From NCBI GenBank assembly GCA_003116975.1, contig BGKB01000036.1, positions 124,001 through 188,000 of the forward strand: DNA of 64,000 bases. The letters run 5' to 3'. Source of the DNA: Aurantiochytrium sp. KH105. Taxonomy: Eukaryota; Sar; Bigyra; Thraustochytrida; Thraustochytriidae. The notes beneath the pieces are model-generated. The model searched no databases. It was not told where the DNA came from and saw only the letters and a list, made by a program, of their open reading frames with translations. A program made the translations under genes and the position numbers. This document shows, one piece after another, positions 37,388 to 46,708 of this stretch (position 1 is the stretch's first letter; the number at the start of each line of letters is the position of its first letter).

Positions 37388-38689
37388 ATGGGCGACGAGG
37401 GGGACAGCATCGCGGAGACCATTCTCGCGCATGATGTCAAGGTGAAGGAGAGCGGCAAAGAGGACGGGGAGGCGGGCGTTGATGACAAGAAGAAGAACAA
37501 GAAGAAGAAGGAGAAGAAGGATAAGAAGGATAAGAAGAAAAAATCAAAGAAGAAGGATAACGAAAAGTCAGAGAGCACCAAGTCCAAAAAGGACTCGAGC
37601 AGCAAAAAGCGCAAGCGTCAGGAGCAAGAGAAGCCTGACGAGAGCGAGAGCGAGAGTGAAGACGAGAACAAGGTCAAGGCTCAGGGCAGCGGAAAGGATA
37701 GTTCCGAGTCCGATTCGGACTCGGACTCGGACTTGGATGCCAAGAAGAAGGCCAAGAAGGAGGAAAAGGCGAAAACAAAGAACAAGAACAAGAACAAGAA
37801 GAAGCAGAAACTCGAGGACGGGAGCGCCAAAGCTACCAAAGGTGGCGACGGAGATGACGAAGAAGATGATGGAAACGAAGATAATGATAATGATGAAGAA
37901 GAGGAAGGAGGAGACGGAGACGGCGACGATGGCGACAAAAAAAAGTATACTCAGCACACGCTGTTTGTGGGCCAATTGCCGTACAACATAACAACCGAGG
38001 CGCTCAAGGAACATTTTGAGAAGCATGGCGTCTTTGACACATCGATCCGGCTTTTGACAGACAAAAAGACCCAAAAGCCTCGTGGTATTGCTTTTCTCGA
38101 GGTGAAATCGGGAAAAGACATGGCACTTGCCCTTCGCGTGCACCATACACGCTTGTTGGGGCGTATGATCAATGTTGAGCGTACCGTCGGCGGTGGTGGC
38201 AACAACGAGGGTCGCAAGGATAAATTGAAGACGCTGCGCTCTATGCAAAACAAAAAGGTCATAAAGGAGGTACGAGCCAAGATTGATGAGCTGTTGGAGA
38301 TGAACCCTCGCAGCGAGGTGCGCCGCGAGGACTTTGATGACCGCGTCATCGAGGCTCTTGGCACCTTTCCCCGAGATACGATGGAGCAAATTGTTACAGA
38401 GTTTATGCAGTCCGACAACCTTGCTTCGGTTGAGAACCGCCCAGCATGGCTCATGGGCATGGTCTCGCGAACTCGCGAAAAGCTCAAGGGCAGTGAGGAC
38501 TTTTTTGGTCAAAAGGAGCGCGGTGGTGGCGGCCGTAGTGGTGGCCGTGGCGGTCGTGGCGGTGGCCGTGGTGGCGGTCGTGGCGGTGGCCGTGGTGGCG
38601 GTCGCGGCGGAGGTCGTGGAGGTGGTCGCGGCGGAGGTCGTGGCGGATACGGGGGCTCAAGTCAGAGACAGCCGCGCGGTCAGTGGTGA
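37388..38689 (+). CDS. RNA-binding protein: Lys/acidic N-terminus, one RRM, RGG tail
   Basis: A 433-residue protein. The start ATG at 37388 has an optimal ggcaccATGG context; the frame upstream reaches only a GTG. Residues 1-185 are KKKK/DDKK and Glu/Asp/Ser tracts resembling nucleolar proteins. The RRM spans ~190-262, with RNP2 LFVGQL and RNP1-like RGIAFLEV. A helical module at ~283-372 (PRDTMEQIVTEFMQSDNLASVENRPAWLMGMVSRTRE) resembles the compact helical unit found next to RRMs in hnRNP Q/R-type proteins. The end is GGRGGGRGG repeats, typical arginine-methylation substrates. The nucleolin/Gar2-like composition suggests a nucleolar, ribosome-biogenesis role, but an orthologue cannot be named. 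Confidence 0.88.
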   Translation: MGDEGDSIAETILAHDVKVKESGKEDGEAGVDDKKKNKKKKEKKDKKDKKKKSKKKDNEKSESTKSKKDSSSKKRKRQEQEKPDESESESEDENKVKAQGSGKDSSESDSDSDSDLDAKKKAKKEEKAKTKNKNKNKKKQKLEDGSAKATKGGDGDDEEDDGNEDNDNDEEEEGGDGDGDDGDKKKYTQHTLFVGQLPYNITTEALKEHFEKHGVFDTSIRLLTDKKTQKPRGIAFLEVKSGKDMALALRVHHTRLLGRMINVERTVGGGGNNEGRKDKLKTLRSMQNKKVIKEVRAKIDELLEMNPRSEVRREDFDDRVIEALGTFPRDTMEQIVTEFMQSDNLASVENRPAWLMGMVSRTREKLKGSEDFFGQKERGGGGRSGGRGGRGGGRGGGRGGGRGGGRGGGRGGGRGGGRGGYGGSSQRQPRGQW

Positions 38690-39559
38690 GCGAAATCAGC
38701 GTTACTTGTCCATTTGCCTACTTAGCATCTCTGCAGAATAGAAATTCCAATCTAAATCTCGACGAAATTTGAAGAAAGGAAGGGTTTGTTGATTTTGGTT
38801 CCTTTTTCTTGACTGTTCGTTCCAACGGACCATTGAATTCAGGACAAACAGGATACAATTGGAGAAGATCGCCACTTGCTTTTGTGAGGCCAAGGACTGC
38901 CGACAGATTCTTCGTCGTTCCGTTTGGTAAAAAGTTCCGCAGAGATGCCAGATTCTTGTGATGTGATACTCGGTAGCTTTGGGGCTGGCCCTTGAGCCGA
39001 TCTGAGGAAGACCTCCAGAAATTCAAAATAATGGAAAACTATACATTCTGGCCGGTGATCCTCAACAAATAGTGTTGTTAATCATCTCCGCAGAACGTGT
39101 GCATTGGTGGCAAGTAAAGAGCAGCCATAGATGGAATCGACAATGGCAAACTAGATGCAAAATGACCTTTCATTACCGAGCTCCCTTGCTTTCCTAATGT
39201 TGTATAGAGCCCCAACACGAGGGCGATAATCAAGAAATCGAGGCAGACCAGATCGGTTGGTTCGTTTGTATTGTTTGACTGAATACGTGGTTGCATGCCG
39301 CAAAGGGCAGTGTCACGATTGCCGCGCACGCCGGCAACAAAGTTGGGTGGGTGAAACAAAGCACATGGAACAGACACCACGCAGTCTTTTTCAGCTGTAG
39401 CGTGGCAAATGTACGTATAGTGATGTCGCGCACTTCGGATGGAGCCGCCTCAAAACACAAGAGTGAGCACAGCGAGCGCGCAGTCAGAGAGAAAGACATC
39501 GAGAGAGAAAAAAGAAAGAAAGAGAATCTCTCCCCTCTCTCTGGCCGTGATAGTCGTAC
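38690..39559. other. convergent spacer, AT-richer
   Basis: About 870 bp between the RRM and guanylate kinase stop codons. Composition is clearly more AT-rich than the genes, and a GA-rich tract lies at about 39490-39540. No RNA gene or protein recognised. ORFs of about 100 codons occur on both strands without family features. Confidence 0.6.
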
Positions 39560-40396
39560 TCAGTTGTTCAGAGACATGGACTTTTCCAGGGACGGGTACC
39601 ACTCGCGGAGGCTGTCGAGCAGCGTACCATAGGCGTGGTCGAGGTCATCGTTGATGACCTTGACGTCAACGTTGCCAGGCTCCTCGAGCCAGGCCATCTC
39701 CTCGCGCGCATTGTTGAGGCGGCGCAGGAGATCCTCCTCCGCCTCGGTGCCGCGATCGCGCAGACGCTGTTCGAGGATCTCAAACGAGGGAGGCGCAATG
39801 TAGATGCAAATGGGGTTGAGCGAGGAGGCCTCGCGGACCTTGCGCACACCCTGGATGTCAATCTCGAGGATGCAGATCTTGCCCTTGGCGGACACGTCGC
39901 GCACGGCCTGCTCCGAGGTGCCGTAAATGTTGCCGTGGACGTGCGCAAACTCGATGAACTCGCCGCGACCGATGCGCTCCTGCATGGTCTCATGGTCAGT
40001 GAAGTGGTAGTGGACGCCGTCCTCCTCGCCGTCACGCGGGGCGCGGGTGGTGTGGCTGACGGAGAGTCCGAAGACGTCGCTGTGGTCCTGGAAAAGGCGC
40101 TTGACGAGCGTGCCCTTGCCCACGCCCGAAGGTCCGCACAGGATGACGGGGCGCGCGCCGTCTTCCTGGGCCATGTGCGAGGCGAAATAGTCCCGCGCGA
40201 ACGCGCAGATGTTCGACGGCTTGATCAGCAGCACCTGGCTCAGGAAGTCGCTCATGATGTGCTTCAGCTCCGGGTGCTCCTCCACGTACTTGACGTGCTC
40301 CTCCTTGAGCAGGTCCTTGCGCGAGTTGAGCTCGCTCGCCTGCTGGAAACTCAGCCCGGCGCTGCCGCTGCTGCCCTTGCTCCTCGCCGAGTTCAT
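39560..40396 (-). CDS. guanylate kinase with N-terminal RIIa/Dpy-30-like domain
   Basis: A 278-residue protein. The ATG at 40396 is the first ATG in frame. Residues ~33-75 read YVEEHPELKHIMSDFLSQVL then KPSNICAFARDYFASHM, the two-helix dimerization/docking pattern of RIIa/Dpy-30 domains (KP-x-[DN]-I-x-x-F-A-x-[DE]-YF). The GMP kinase domain follows: P-loop GPSGVGKG (88-95), SVSHTTRAPRDGEEDGVHYHF (GMP-binding region), GEFIEFAHVHGNIYGT, ILEIDIQGVRKV, and RLRDRGTEAEEDLLRRL. All catalytic motifs appear intact, so it should phosphorylate GMP to GDP with ATP. RIIa domains in nucleotide kinases usually mark anchoring in the axoneme, so a flagellar enzyme is likely; this is inference. Confidence 0.93.
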   Translation of the reverse strand: MNSARSKGSSGSAGLSFQQASELNSRKDLLKEEHVKYVEEHPELKHIMSDFLSQVLLIKPSNICAFARDYFASHMAQEDGARPVILCGPSGVGKGTLVKRLFQDHSDVFGLSVSHTTRAPRDGEEDGVHYHFTDHETMQERIGRGEFIEFAHVHGNIYGTSEQAVRDVSAKGKICILEIDIQGVRKVREASSLNPICIYIAPPSFEILEQRLRDRGTEAEEDLLRRLNNAREEMAWLEEPGNVDVKVINDDLDHAYGTLLDSLREWYPSLEKSMSLNN

Positions 40397-42325
40397 GTCG
40401 CCGCTCCTGCTCTCCGCGCCGCTGCGTTCCGCCTTTGCCGCCTTCTCCTCCTCCTCCGCTCCCTCCTCCTGCAGCGCGTGCGCGTGCGCGAGCGCGTGCG
40501 TGTGCACGGCCACCGCCCTCGCGTCTCGCGAATGGCCTCCCCGTGTGCGCGTCGAGCGTGGTGTGCGCGCGCATCGTCTCTCTCTCTCTCCCTCCCTCCC
40601 CCCCTCTGCGCCCTTCCGCAGCGCCGCCGCAAGTGCCTATCCGCGCCGCGCAAGTGCGCCTCCGCGCGCCGCAAGTCGGGTATTCGGTGGAGCCGCTTTC
40701 TCTCTCTCTCTCTCTCCTGCCCTGCAGTGAGGAGGCAGCCACGCCGGCGGGGCGGACGGCCGGCCGCCGGAACTCGACTGTGCGGGCGCCGCCGCAAGTC
40801 GGGAATGCGCGGATAGCGCAGTGGCCGCGCGCGCGGGAAGTCGGGATTGCGTGCACGGGACTGGCAGCGCCAGCGGGGCGTGCCTCTGGTGCGTGCGTGC
40901 GTGCGGGCGTGCGTGCGAGTGTGGATGCGGAGCTCGACGCGGAAATGGACGCGGACCGGGCGGAGAGTCGGCGGATGAGAATGCGCGAGGCGCGGCACGC
41001 GGCGCTGAGACTCACGACAAGAAATGGATGCTTGGTCCGTTTGGTTTTTCACCAAAGGGGAATTTTCTTGGCGAATGAATGAATGAGACGACAAGGTGAG
41101 GTCCGCCAGCTCTCATGAGATCGCACACGGTGGCGTTGTGTGGGTGGCATGCATGTATAGCATGCATGCAATTTCGCCGCATTGACAGAGAGGCCGTTGC
41201 ATGGTTTATCGCGTGTCAACGACTCCTTAGATTGTGGAACGGCTATCCCGTGTCCAATTCCAACCTGTGATCGATCACACACGCCCATGCGACCCATCGG
41301 CTCACGCAGCCTACTTACTACCTGCGTACGGTAGGTAGCCTACTCGGGCGAAGATTTATAGACTGCTTGCTCAGTCGGACATTGGTCGGACGATTCTGGA
41401 CGTTGTTTCTGTGCCAGTGACTGCCACTACCAGTGCCACCGGAAACGTAACGCATAGTTTTGCCTTGGAGCAAAAGCATACTTTTGATGCGAGGAAGCTA
41501 TGGAGCAAGCGATGTCATTCGCAGTCGCATGCAAGCATTTGCAAAATCGACTCTGCTTGGCCATCTGCTTGGCCATGGTGGTGGTGGAGGTGGGGGGGGG
41601 GCTATCTTCGCAAGCCTTTTCTTCAGGTGAACTCATCTTGTTTTCCGATGCCAAGCTAAGAGAGTTCCCAAGAAAACCTGCTCTTGGCCACCCAACCCCC
41701 CTTTTCAGTTTCTGACGGTGCGTTCCATTCACCATGGGTCAAAGGTCGCCTTTCGATGCTTGCCGAGCTCCAGACGTATGTAGGCCTATCTATACCCATG
41801 CCTACCACAAAGGCATGGTACTACGTACGTATACCTACTACAAACGTGCAAGCCAACCCAACACCCATTCAAGAGTGTTGCGTTGCATCGATGGGGTCCT
41901 TCTCCGCTCCGCCTCGAGCAGCGAGCATGGCGCGACGACGATAATGAAGAACAGTAGTAGTCGTATACATTCACCTCGAGAATCGAGGTTCTGCCTCACG
42001 CTACTAGGCCTACTAGTCACTATCTTGCGTGCGTTGTGTGCGCATACTTTCGAGCAGCGCCAGCGGCCCCTGCATTAGCAGCAGCAGCAGCAGAAACCAA
42101 GGGAACGCCGGAGCGGACGCCGCGGCTCGAGGCGGCAGGCAGACGCGCAGGTAGTCTGCGCCGCTCTGCGCTGCGCTGCGCAGCGCTGTACTGCGACGTG
42201 AGCAACAGCGACTGAGCGTTGGAATCGCGCAGGGCGAAAGGCCACGTCAAGATTAGCCTCCGTCCGGCAAGCGGGCCAGTCGGTGTGCGCGACGCTCGAG
42301 ACCTTGCGCCGCTGCGCGCGCGAGA
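40397..42325. other. divergent spacer between guanylate kinase and SEC12 genes
   Basis: About 1.9 kb. The guanylate kinase side is GC-rich with CT tracts (about 40570-40600 and 40700-40720) and CGCAAGT elements. The middle (41080-42050) is mixed, with an ACCTGCGTACGGTAGGT near-palindrome (about 41321-41337) and a G9 tract near 41591. A GC-rich promoter leads to SEC12. No supported gene. Confidence 0.6.
40628..40850 (-). promoter_or_regulatory. CCACTTGCG-type elements (reverse orientation) upstream of guanylate kinase
   Basis: CGCAAGTGCCTATCC (40628-40642), CGCAAGTGCG (40649-40658), CGCAAGTCGGGTATTC (40670-40685) and CGCAAGTCGGGAATG (40794-40808, followed by GCGGATAGCGCAGTGG) lie 230-430 bases upstream of the start. 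They match, on the gene's sense strand, the elements found at the DSP, B56 and ankyrin genes. Confidence 0.5.
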
Positions 42326-43816
42326 ATGGGCAAGCAGCACGTGAACGCGGCGGTCAAGTTCCCCGTGTTTGCCATTAGCGATGGCGCCATTGAGGTCCGA
42401 AGCGCAGACGAGGAAAAGAACAAAGACGACGCACCGCAAAAGGTTCTCTTGAATGTCGGCGGAGGCGGCGCGGCGCGGTCCGGGGTGGGCAACTTCATTA
42501 CCGGTTTCGCGCTCGAGCACAACGAGCAGAATGACCCGTGCATCAAGCAACGCTTTGCCTTTAACACGGGTTTGCGATTGTGTACCACCGTCGATGTGGC
42601 ACCCAACATGGAGCTTGTTGCAAGTAGTCTCGAGGGAGGCTGCCTCATGCTGCGCTATGACAAAGAGGCGCGCGAGCTGCAAGAGATTGGTTTCTTTGAC
42701 ACGGATGTGCCCATTGACGACTCCACGCCACCGTGCCAAAACGTAGCCCGCTTTTGCCCCACCGACAGCACCTTGCTTGCAACGGGCGGTGACGACACCA
42801 CAGCCGGACTCTGGAAGGTAACAGTGACCGCAAAGGTGCAAGAGAAGGAAAGGGGAGAAGATACTGCCGACTCGCCAAAGGCTCCAGCAAGTGCCAAGAT
42901 CGAGGAAAAGGGCGTCGAATTGCAGCACGGGCCAGGAACTGATGAGCCCTCCAAAGAAAAGGAGCAAGATCAACAGCCAGATGCGAGTGCAGATGATGCA
43001 GCGCAAGACACCAGCACGGAGCCACCTACTCCCGTACCCGAGACGGAAAGCGAGACGCCCGCAACAGAGACGGACGAAAAGGAGGCTGCTGCAAGCGAAG
43101 AAGAGGACGAGGGGTCAGCCTACACACTTTCCGTGGAACGCAAGCTCAATCTTGTGGGTCATTCGAAGGGCATCAAAGACTTGCACTTTTCACCCTCTGG
43201 CAAGCTCCTCGTTACGGCCTCGGGTGACAACACGTGTAGAATATGGAACGTTGCAGACGGCAAGGTCCTGCAAATTATCCCTTCGGATCAGGCAGCGGGA
43301 ATGGTCTTTCGCCGGTGTCGCTTCCTCACGGACGACCGTCTTCTCACGCTCCAGGCCAAGCCTGGTCGCGGCGGCAACTCGTTTATCGTCGAGTTCGTAC
43401 GTGACGCGAGCGCCTCCTTGCCCCGCCAATGGGTTTTGCGCAAGTCGGCTCGCGTCCTCAAGGGTCTTGCCACCACCATGCATGTGCATCCGCCAATGAT
43501 TAGCGTCGCCGACGCTGCTGGCGGGCTCACCTTGCACGACTTTGAGTCGCTGCGAAACCTTGCCCATATGGACGAGGTGCACAGTCTGCCCGTCACGGGC
43601 CTCTCGGCGCTTCCCAACCCCGCTGACAGCTCCAAGCATTACGTCGTGACCGGGTCCATGGACAAGACGATGGCCATGATTCCTGGCGAAGCTGCTCGTG
43701 TTTCGTGGTTCATGCGTATCCTTGTGCCGCTGCTGCTCGTCCTCTTGGTCATCTTTGTACGCGTTGCTCTCTTTTCGGATTCAGCAGACGTCGACGGCTC
43801 GCACAGCGAACTTTAA
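42326..43816 (+). CDS. SEC12: Sec12/PREB-like ER WD40 protein (Sar1 exchange factor)
   Basis: A 496-residue protein. The N-terminal blade has KFPVFAISDGAIEV and the hallmark NVGGGGAARSGVGNFI of Sec12/PREB proteins. WD-type blades follow (FCPTDSTLLATGGDDTTAGLWKV, GHSKGIKDLHFSPSGKLLVTASGDNTCRIWN), interrupted by an acidic Lys/Glu/Pro-rich insertion at ~175-265. A single C-terminal transmembrane helix (~457-479, WFMRILVPLLLVLLVIFV) anchors the propeller to the ER, with only ~14 residues beyond it, as in PREB and unlike yeast Sec12. Known role: loading Sar1 with GTP to start COPII coat assembly. Start context gagaATGG is good. Confidence 0.9.
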   Translation: MGKQHVNAAVKFPVFAISDGAIEVRSADEEKNKDDAPQKVLLNVGGGGAARSGVGNFITGFALEHNEQNDPCIKQRFAFNTGLRLCTTVDVAPNMELVASSLEGGCLMLRYDKEARELQEIGFFDTDVPIDDSTPPCQNVARFCPTDSTLLATGGDDTTAGLWKVTVTAKVQEKERGEDTADSPKAPASAKIEEKGVELQHGPGTDEPSKEKEQDQQPDASADDAAQDTSTEPPTPVPETESETPATETDEKEAAASEEEDEGSAYTLSVERKLNLVGHSKGIKDLHFSPSGKLLVTASGDNTCRIWNVADGKVLQIIPSDQAAGMVFRRCRFLTDDRLLTLQAKPGRGGNSFIVEFVRDASASLPRQWVLRKSARVLKGLATTMHVHPPMISVADAAGGLTLHDFESLRNLAHMDEVHSLPVTGLSALPNPADSSKHYVVTGSMDKTMAMIPGEAARVSWFMRILVPLLLVLLVIFVRVALFSDSADVDGSHSEL

Positions 43817-44358
43817 AAATGCGCGAGACGACGCTTCCATGGCGGCAAACGTTGGGACCGAGCGCGCGAGAGGGGAAAACAATATGCTTTTTCGCTCGCT
43901 CAAGAAAAGCGCGCTCTCCTCGCGTGCACTCATGGACGGGCAACAAGCAAGAACGGGCATAAACGAAAATGATCAAAGGGCAGTACCAGTACAGTATATA
44001 CGACGGCAATACAGTCTCGAGAGAAAAGAAAAGAAAAAGGTTGGAAATAGCGCTTTGCTTGCTTGCTTGCTGTTTGCATTAACGCACAACCCAGACCAGG
44101 CAGGACTTGGTCGATCGTCTTGTACTCAAAAATGAAATGGATGGGCGGTAAAGATAACGGTGGCGACGGCGGCGGCGACAGCGGCGAGATCAAAAGGATA
44201 ACACAGACACACGAAAAACCCCAGGCGCTCTTGATTTGATTCTTCTCTTCAGCTTTGTATTCCTTGTTTGGTTGGTTGGTGGTTGGTTGGCAGGTTGGCT
44301 GAAGAAAGTTAATTACATGAAGAGCTTGCGCCTCGCGTCAACCACGGTTGTGGGAGAA
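43817..44358. other. convergent 3' spacer
   Basis: A 542-bp gap between the SEC12 and ankyrin gene stops. It contains (CTTG)n-like GCTTGCTTGCTTGC near 44055 and GGTTGGTTGG repeats near 44270. No gene seen. Confidence 0.65.
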
Positions 44359-45549
44359 TTATGCGATCTTTGACTCCTCCCCAAAAGATGAGGTCACAAT
44401 ACTTCGGTCTGGCGAATCGTCCATACCCGGCGTGACGAGATCGCCTGTCTCGTAAAAGTTCCTTCTTCTCTCGGTTTCCACGACTGGCGCCTGCTCAATC
44501 GAAGTTGAAGTCGAAGAAGCAGAAGAAGTTGAAGAGGAAGAAGAAGCCGAAACGGACGAAGGAGGCTGCGCAGGGCCCTGTCCTTGCTCTGCATGTGCAT
44601 TGGAAAGAGGACACTCTGTTCGTCGCGCGCTTTGTAAACCAGATGAGGCATCACTCTCGTGGTGTCGTGAAGAATCTTCTGCAGAGGGGGTAGCCAAGTC
44701 TAGATCACCTTGTGAGAGTCGTCGTCGACAGCGCCCATGTCTCTCGTGTTCATCTTGTGTGCCACGAGCATTGAGTACGGCTCCCGCAGCAGCATCAGTC
44801 CCCAATTCTCGCTTGCGCTTGGCACAAGCTTGCATAGCTACCTTGCGCTCGACCGGACTCATTTTTAGCGAGTTGAAAAAAGCTCGCAGAGGCTCATCCG
44901 ATTCAGCCTCGAATGCACTCGTTTTCGGGACAGGGAAAGCCTTGCCGATCTTGGCGGCAACTTGCCACGCGTGCAATAGCACGCGAGCACGGGCAGGAAT
45001 CCTTGGATCACCAACGTCAATGATACTGTCCACTGTTTTGGAGCTTTGCGAGTTCTCCAGTACGAGTTTGCAGGTGACCAAGGCCTGCAAGGTTCCGCTC
45101 TGGGCCGCGAGCTGGGGTGGCGTTCGGCCTTCGCAGTCGCGTGCGTCTAGCTTCGCTCCAGCTTCGAGAAGCAAGAGAGTGACCACCTTGTGTCCATTTT
45201 CCATGGCGCTGTGGAGCGCAGTCTTGCCCTTGTGCGAGACAATATTCACGTCCGCACCTCGTTCAATGAGGAGATTAACGATCGAGTTGTATCCGCCCTT
45301 GGCTGCAGAAAACAGCGGCGTGTGTCCGATGCAGTCCAGCGCGTTGACGTCGGCATGATATTTGATCAGAAGGCATGCCACCTCGTGATGTCCATACCGG
45401 CACGCCTCATGGAGAGCTGTCGATTTGTACAGGTTGTCCTGGCATGTCACAGGGGCGCCCTCCTTGAGAAATTGCACGCACTCTTCTTTCTTTCCCTTTT
45501 GCGCTGCCGACCGCAGTCTGCAGCACATGTCGGACACGCCGTTGCCCAT
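44359..45549 (-). CDS. ankyrin-repeat protein with N-terminal dual-acylation signal
   Basis: A 396-residue protein. It begins MGNGVSDMCC: Gly2 plus Ser6 fits N-myristoylation, and Cys9/Cys10 fit palmitoylation, suggesting membrane attachment. About four ankyrin repeats follow (residues ~10-150: STALHEACRYGHHEVACLLIKYHADVN, HTPLFSAAKGGYNSIVNLLIERGADVN, KTALHSAMENGHKVVTLLLLEAGAKLD). A helical region at ~170-255 (KIGKAFPVPKTSAF, SPVERKVAMQACAKRKREL) and a Ser/Glu-rich disordered tail complete it. No catalytic domain is seen. A membrane-tethered adaptor is the simplest reading. CCACTTGCG elements lie 530-600 bases upstream. Confidence 0.85.
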   Translation of the reverse strand: MGNGVSDMCCRLRSAAQKGKKEECVQFLKEGAPVTCQDNLYKSTALHEACRYGHHEVACLLIKYHADVNALDCIGHTPLFSAAKGGYNSIVNLLIERGADVNIVSHKGKTALHSAMENGHKVVTLLLLEAGAKLDARDCEGRTPPQLAAQSGTLQALVTCKLVLENSQSSKTVDSIIDVGDPRIPARARVLLHAWQVAAKIGKAFPVPKTSAFEAESDEPLRAFFNSLKMSPVERKVAMQACAKRKRELGTDAAAGAVLNARGTQDEHERHGRCRRRLSQGDLDLATPSAEDSSRHHESDASSGLQSARRTECPLSNAHAEQGQGPAQPPSSVSASSSSSTSSASSTSTSIEQAPVVETERRRNFYETGDLVTPGMDDSPDRSIVTSSFGEESKIA

Positions 45550-46708
45550 GGTTCGCGCGTGTCAAGCGTGTCTCGCCTACACCTCGAGCCTCAAGCCCAA
45601 GCCGCTTTGCTGGCTCGCTCGCTAGCTCGTCGGAGTTCGCCTCCAAGGAGTGCGTGCGTGCGTGGAAGTGAAGAAAAGAGCAAAACTCTCCTGCCCGGCG
45701 AAGCTGGCCGCGCGCGAGTGAAAACTCTCTGCGGAGCTCGCTCCTGGGCACGCTGCGGCCCCCGGCGCGCCAAGGGATGCCGCGCGTCGCGCGCCCGCCG
45801 GCCGCGGCTTCGTGCGAGCGAGCTCGTTCGGCCTGAGGTTGAATTGTCGATCGACGCGGGGCCGGAGAGACCGGCAGATGGACCGAGACGCCGCGGCCGA
45901 TGGCGGGCCCGACCCGGTCTGCGCCTGCCGCGCTGCGCCGCGCTGCGCAGACCCCGCCGCGTGGACTCCGCCGCGCCGCGCCGCGCTGCGCCGGCCGCCG
46001 CGCCGCGGTCTCTGCCTGCGCGCGCGGGGCGGAGGGCGCGGTGCTCGCTTGTTTTCGAGGTTTGGGCCCGGGCGCCATTCTCCACTTGCGCCCGCGCGCG
46101 CCCACTTGCGCCGCCGCATGGTCCACTTGCGCCGCCGCATAGCCCACTTGCGCCCGCCCGAAGCTTCCGTGTTCCCCGCTCGGCCGCCGCCGCCGGGGAC
46201 TCGGGCGGAGCAGGGCGAGGCCGGAGCTGGGCGATCGTCATGCCATGGATGATGGAGCAAGCAGGGGTCAAGGGGGCTGCGGATGCGGACGGCCAGGCGG
46301 AGGACAACAATTGCTGGGTTGAGTTGGATTGAACTGAGGATGGGGTGGGTCGCGACGGAACTGCTAGCGTTCCTTTTGCAGAGTGGCTTGAGGCCTCGGT
46401 GCGAAAACGTTGCCGACTCAAGGCTGGTTTCGTTTAGCCCACGCGAGCGGCTCGGGTCAGCTCGCATGGCGTCGTCTCTTCCTTGTTCATTAACACGGAC
46501 ACAGACATGGACGTGGACACGGACATGGAGATAAAACACGAACGTGAGATACAATAAAGTTAAAGCTTGCGAATGGGCGAGCAACCAGGGAATTGCACGT
46601 CGGGCGGATGAAGATTGAAGAATGAAGGGCGAGGGCAAAGCGCTCTCGCTGCCTCTCGCTACCTCGCGGTACCTCGCTCGTTCGCTCGCTGGACGCTCTG
46701 CTGTCAAA
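45550..46708. other. ankyrin-gene promoter and upstream spacer
   Basis: About 1.16 kb. The part to 46200 is extremely GC-rich and contains four CCACTTGCG elements. The part from 46320 to 46700 is AT-richer, with an ACGGACATGGAC-like repeat near 46496-46530. It also holds the 3' region of the four-helix gene. No gene supported. Confidence 0.6.
46076..46152 (+). promoter_or_regulatory. four CCACTTGCG elements in a 77-bp array
   Basis: CCACTTGCG at 46082-46090, 46102-46110, 46123-46131 and 46144-46152, about 20-21 bases apart (two helical turns). Three have upstream parts CATTCT, CATGGT and CATAGC. The last three units are separated by CCGCCG-type sequence. The array lies upstream of the minus-strand ankyrin gene. 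Confidence 0.6.

Noticed and set aside
39635-40816. 393-codon plus-strand ORF
   Set aside because: Antisense to the guanylate kinase and its promoter; no domain of its own.
45190-46332. 380-codon plus-strand ORF
   Set aside because: Antisense to the ankyrin gene then continuing through GC-rich promoter; Arg/Ala-rich and compositional.
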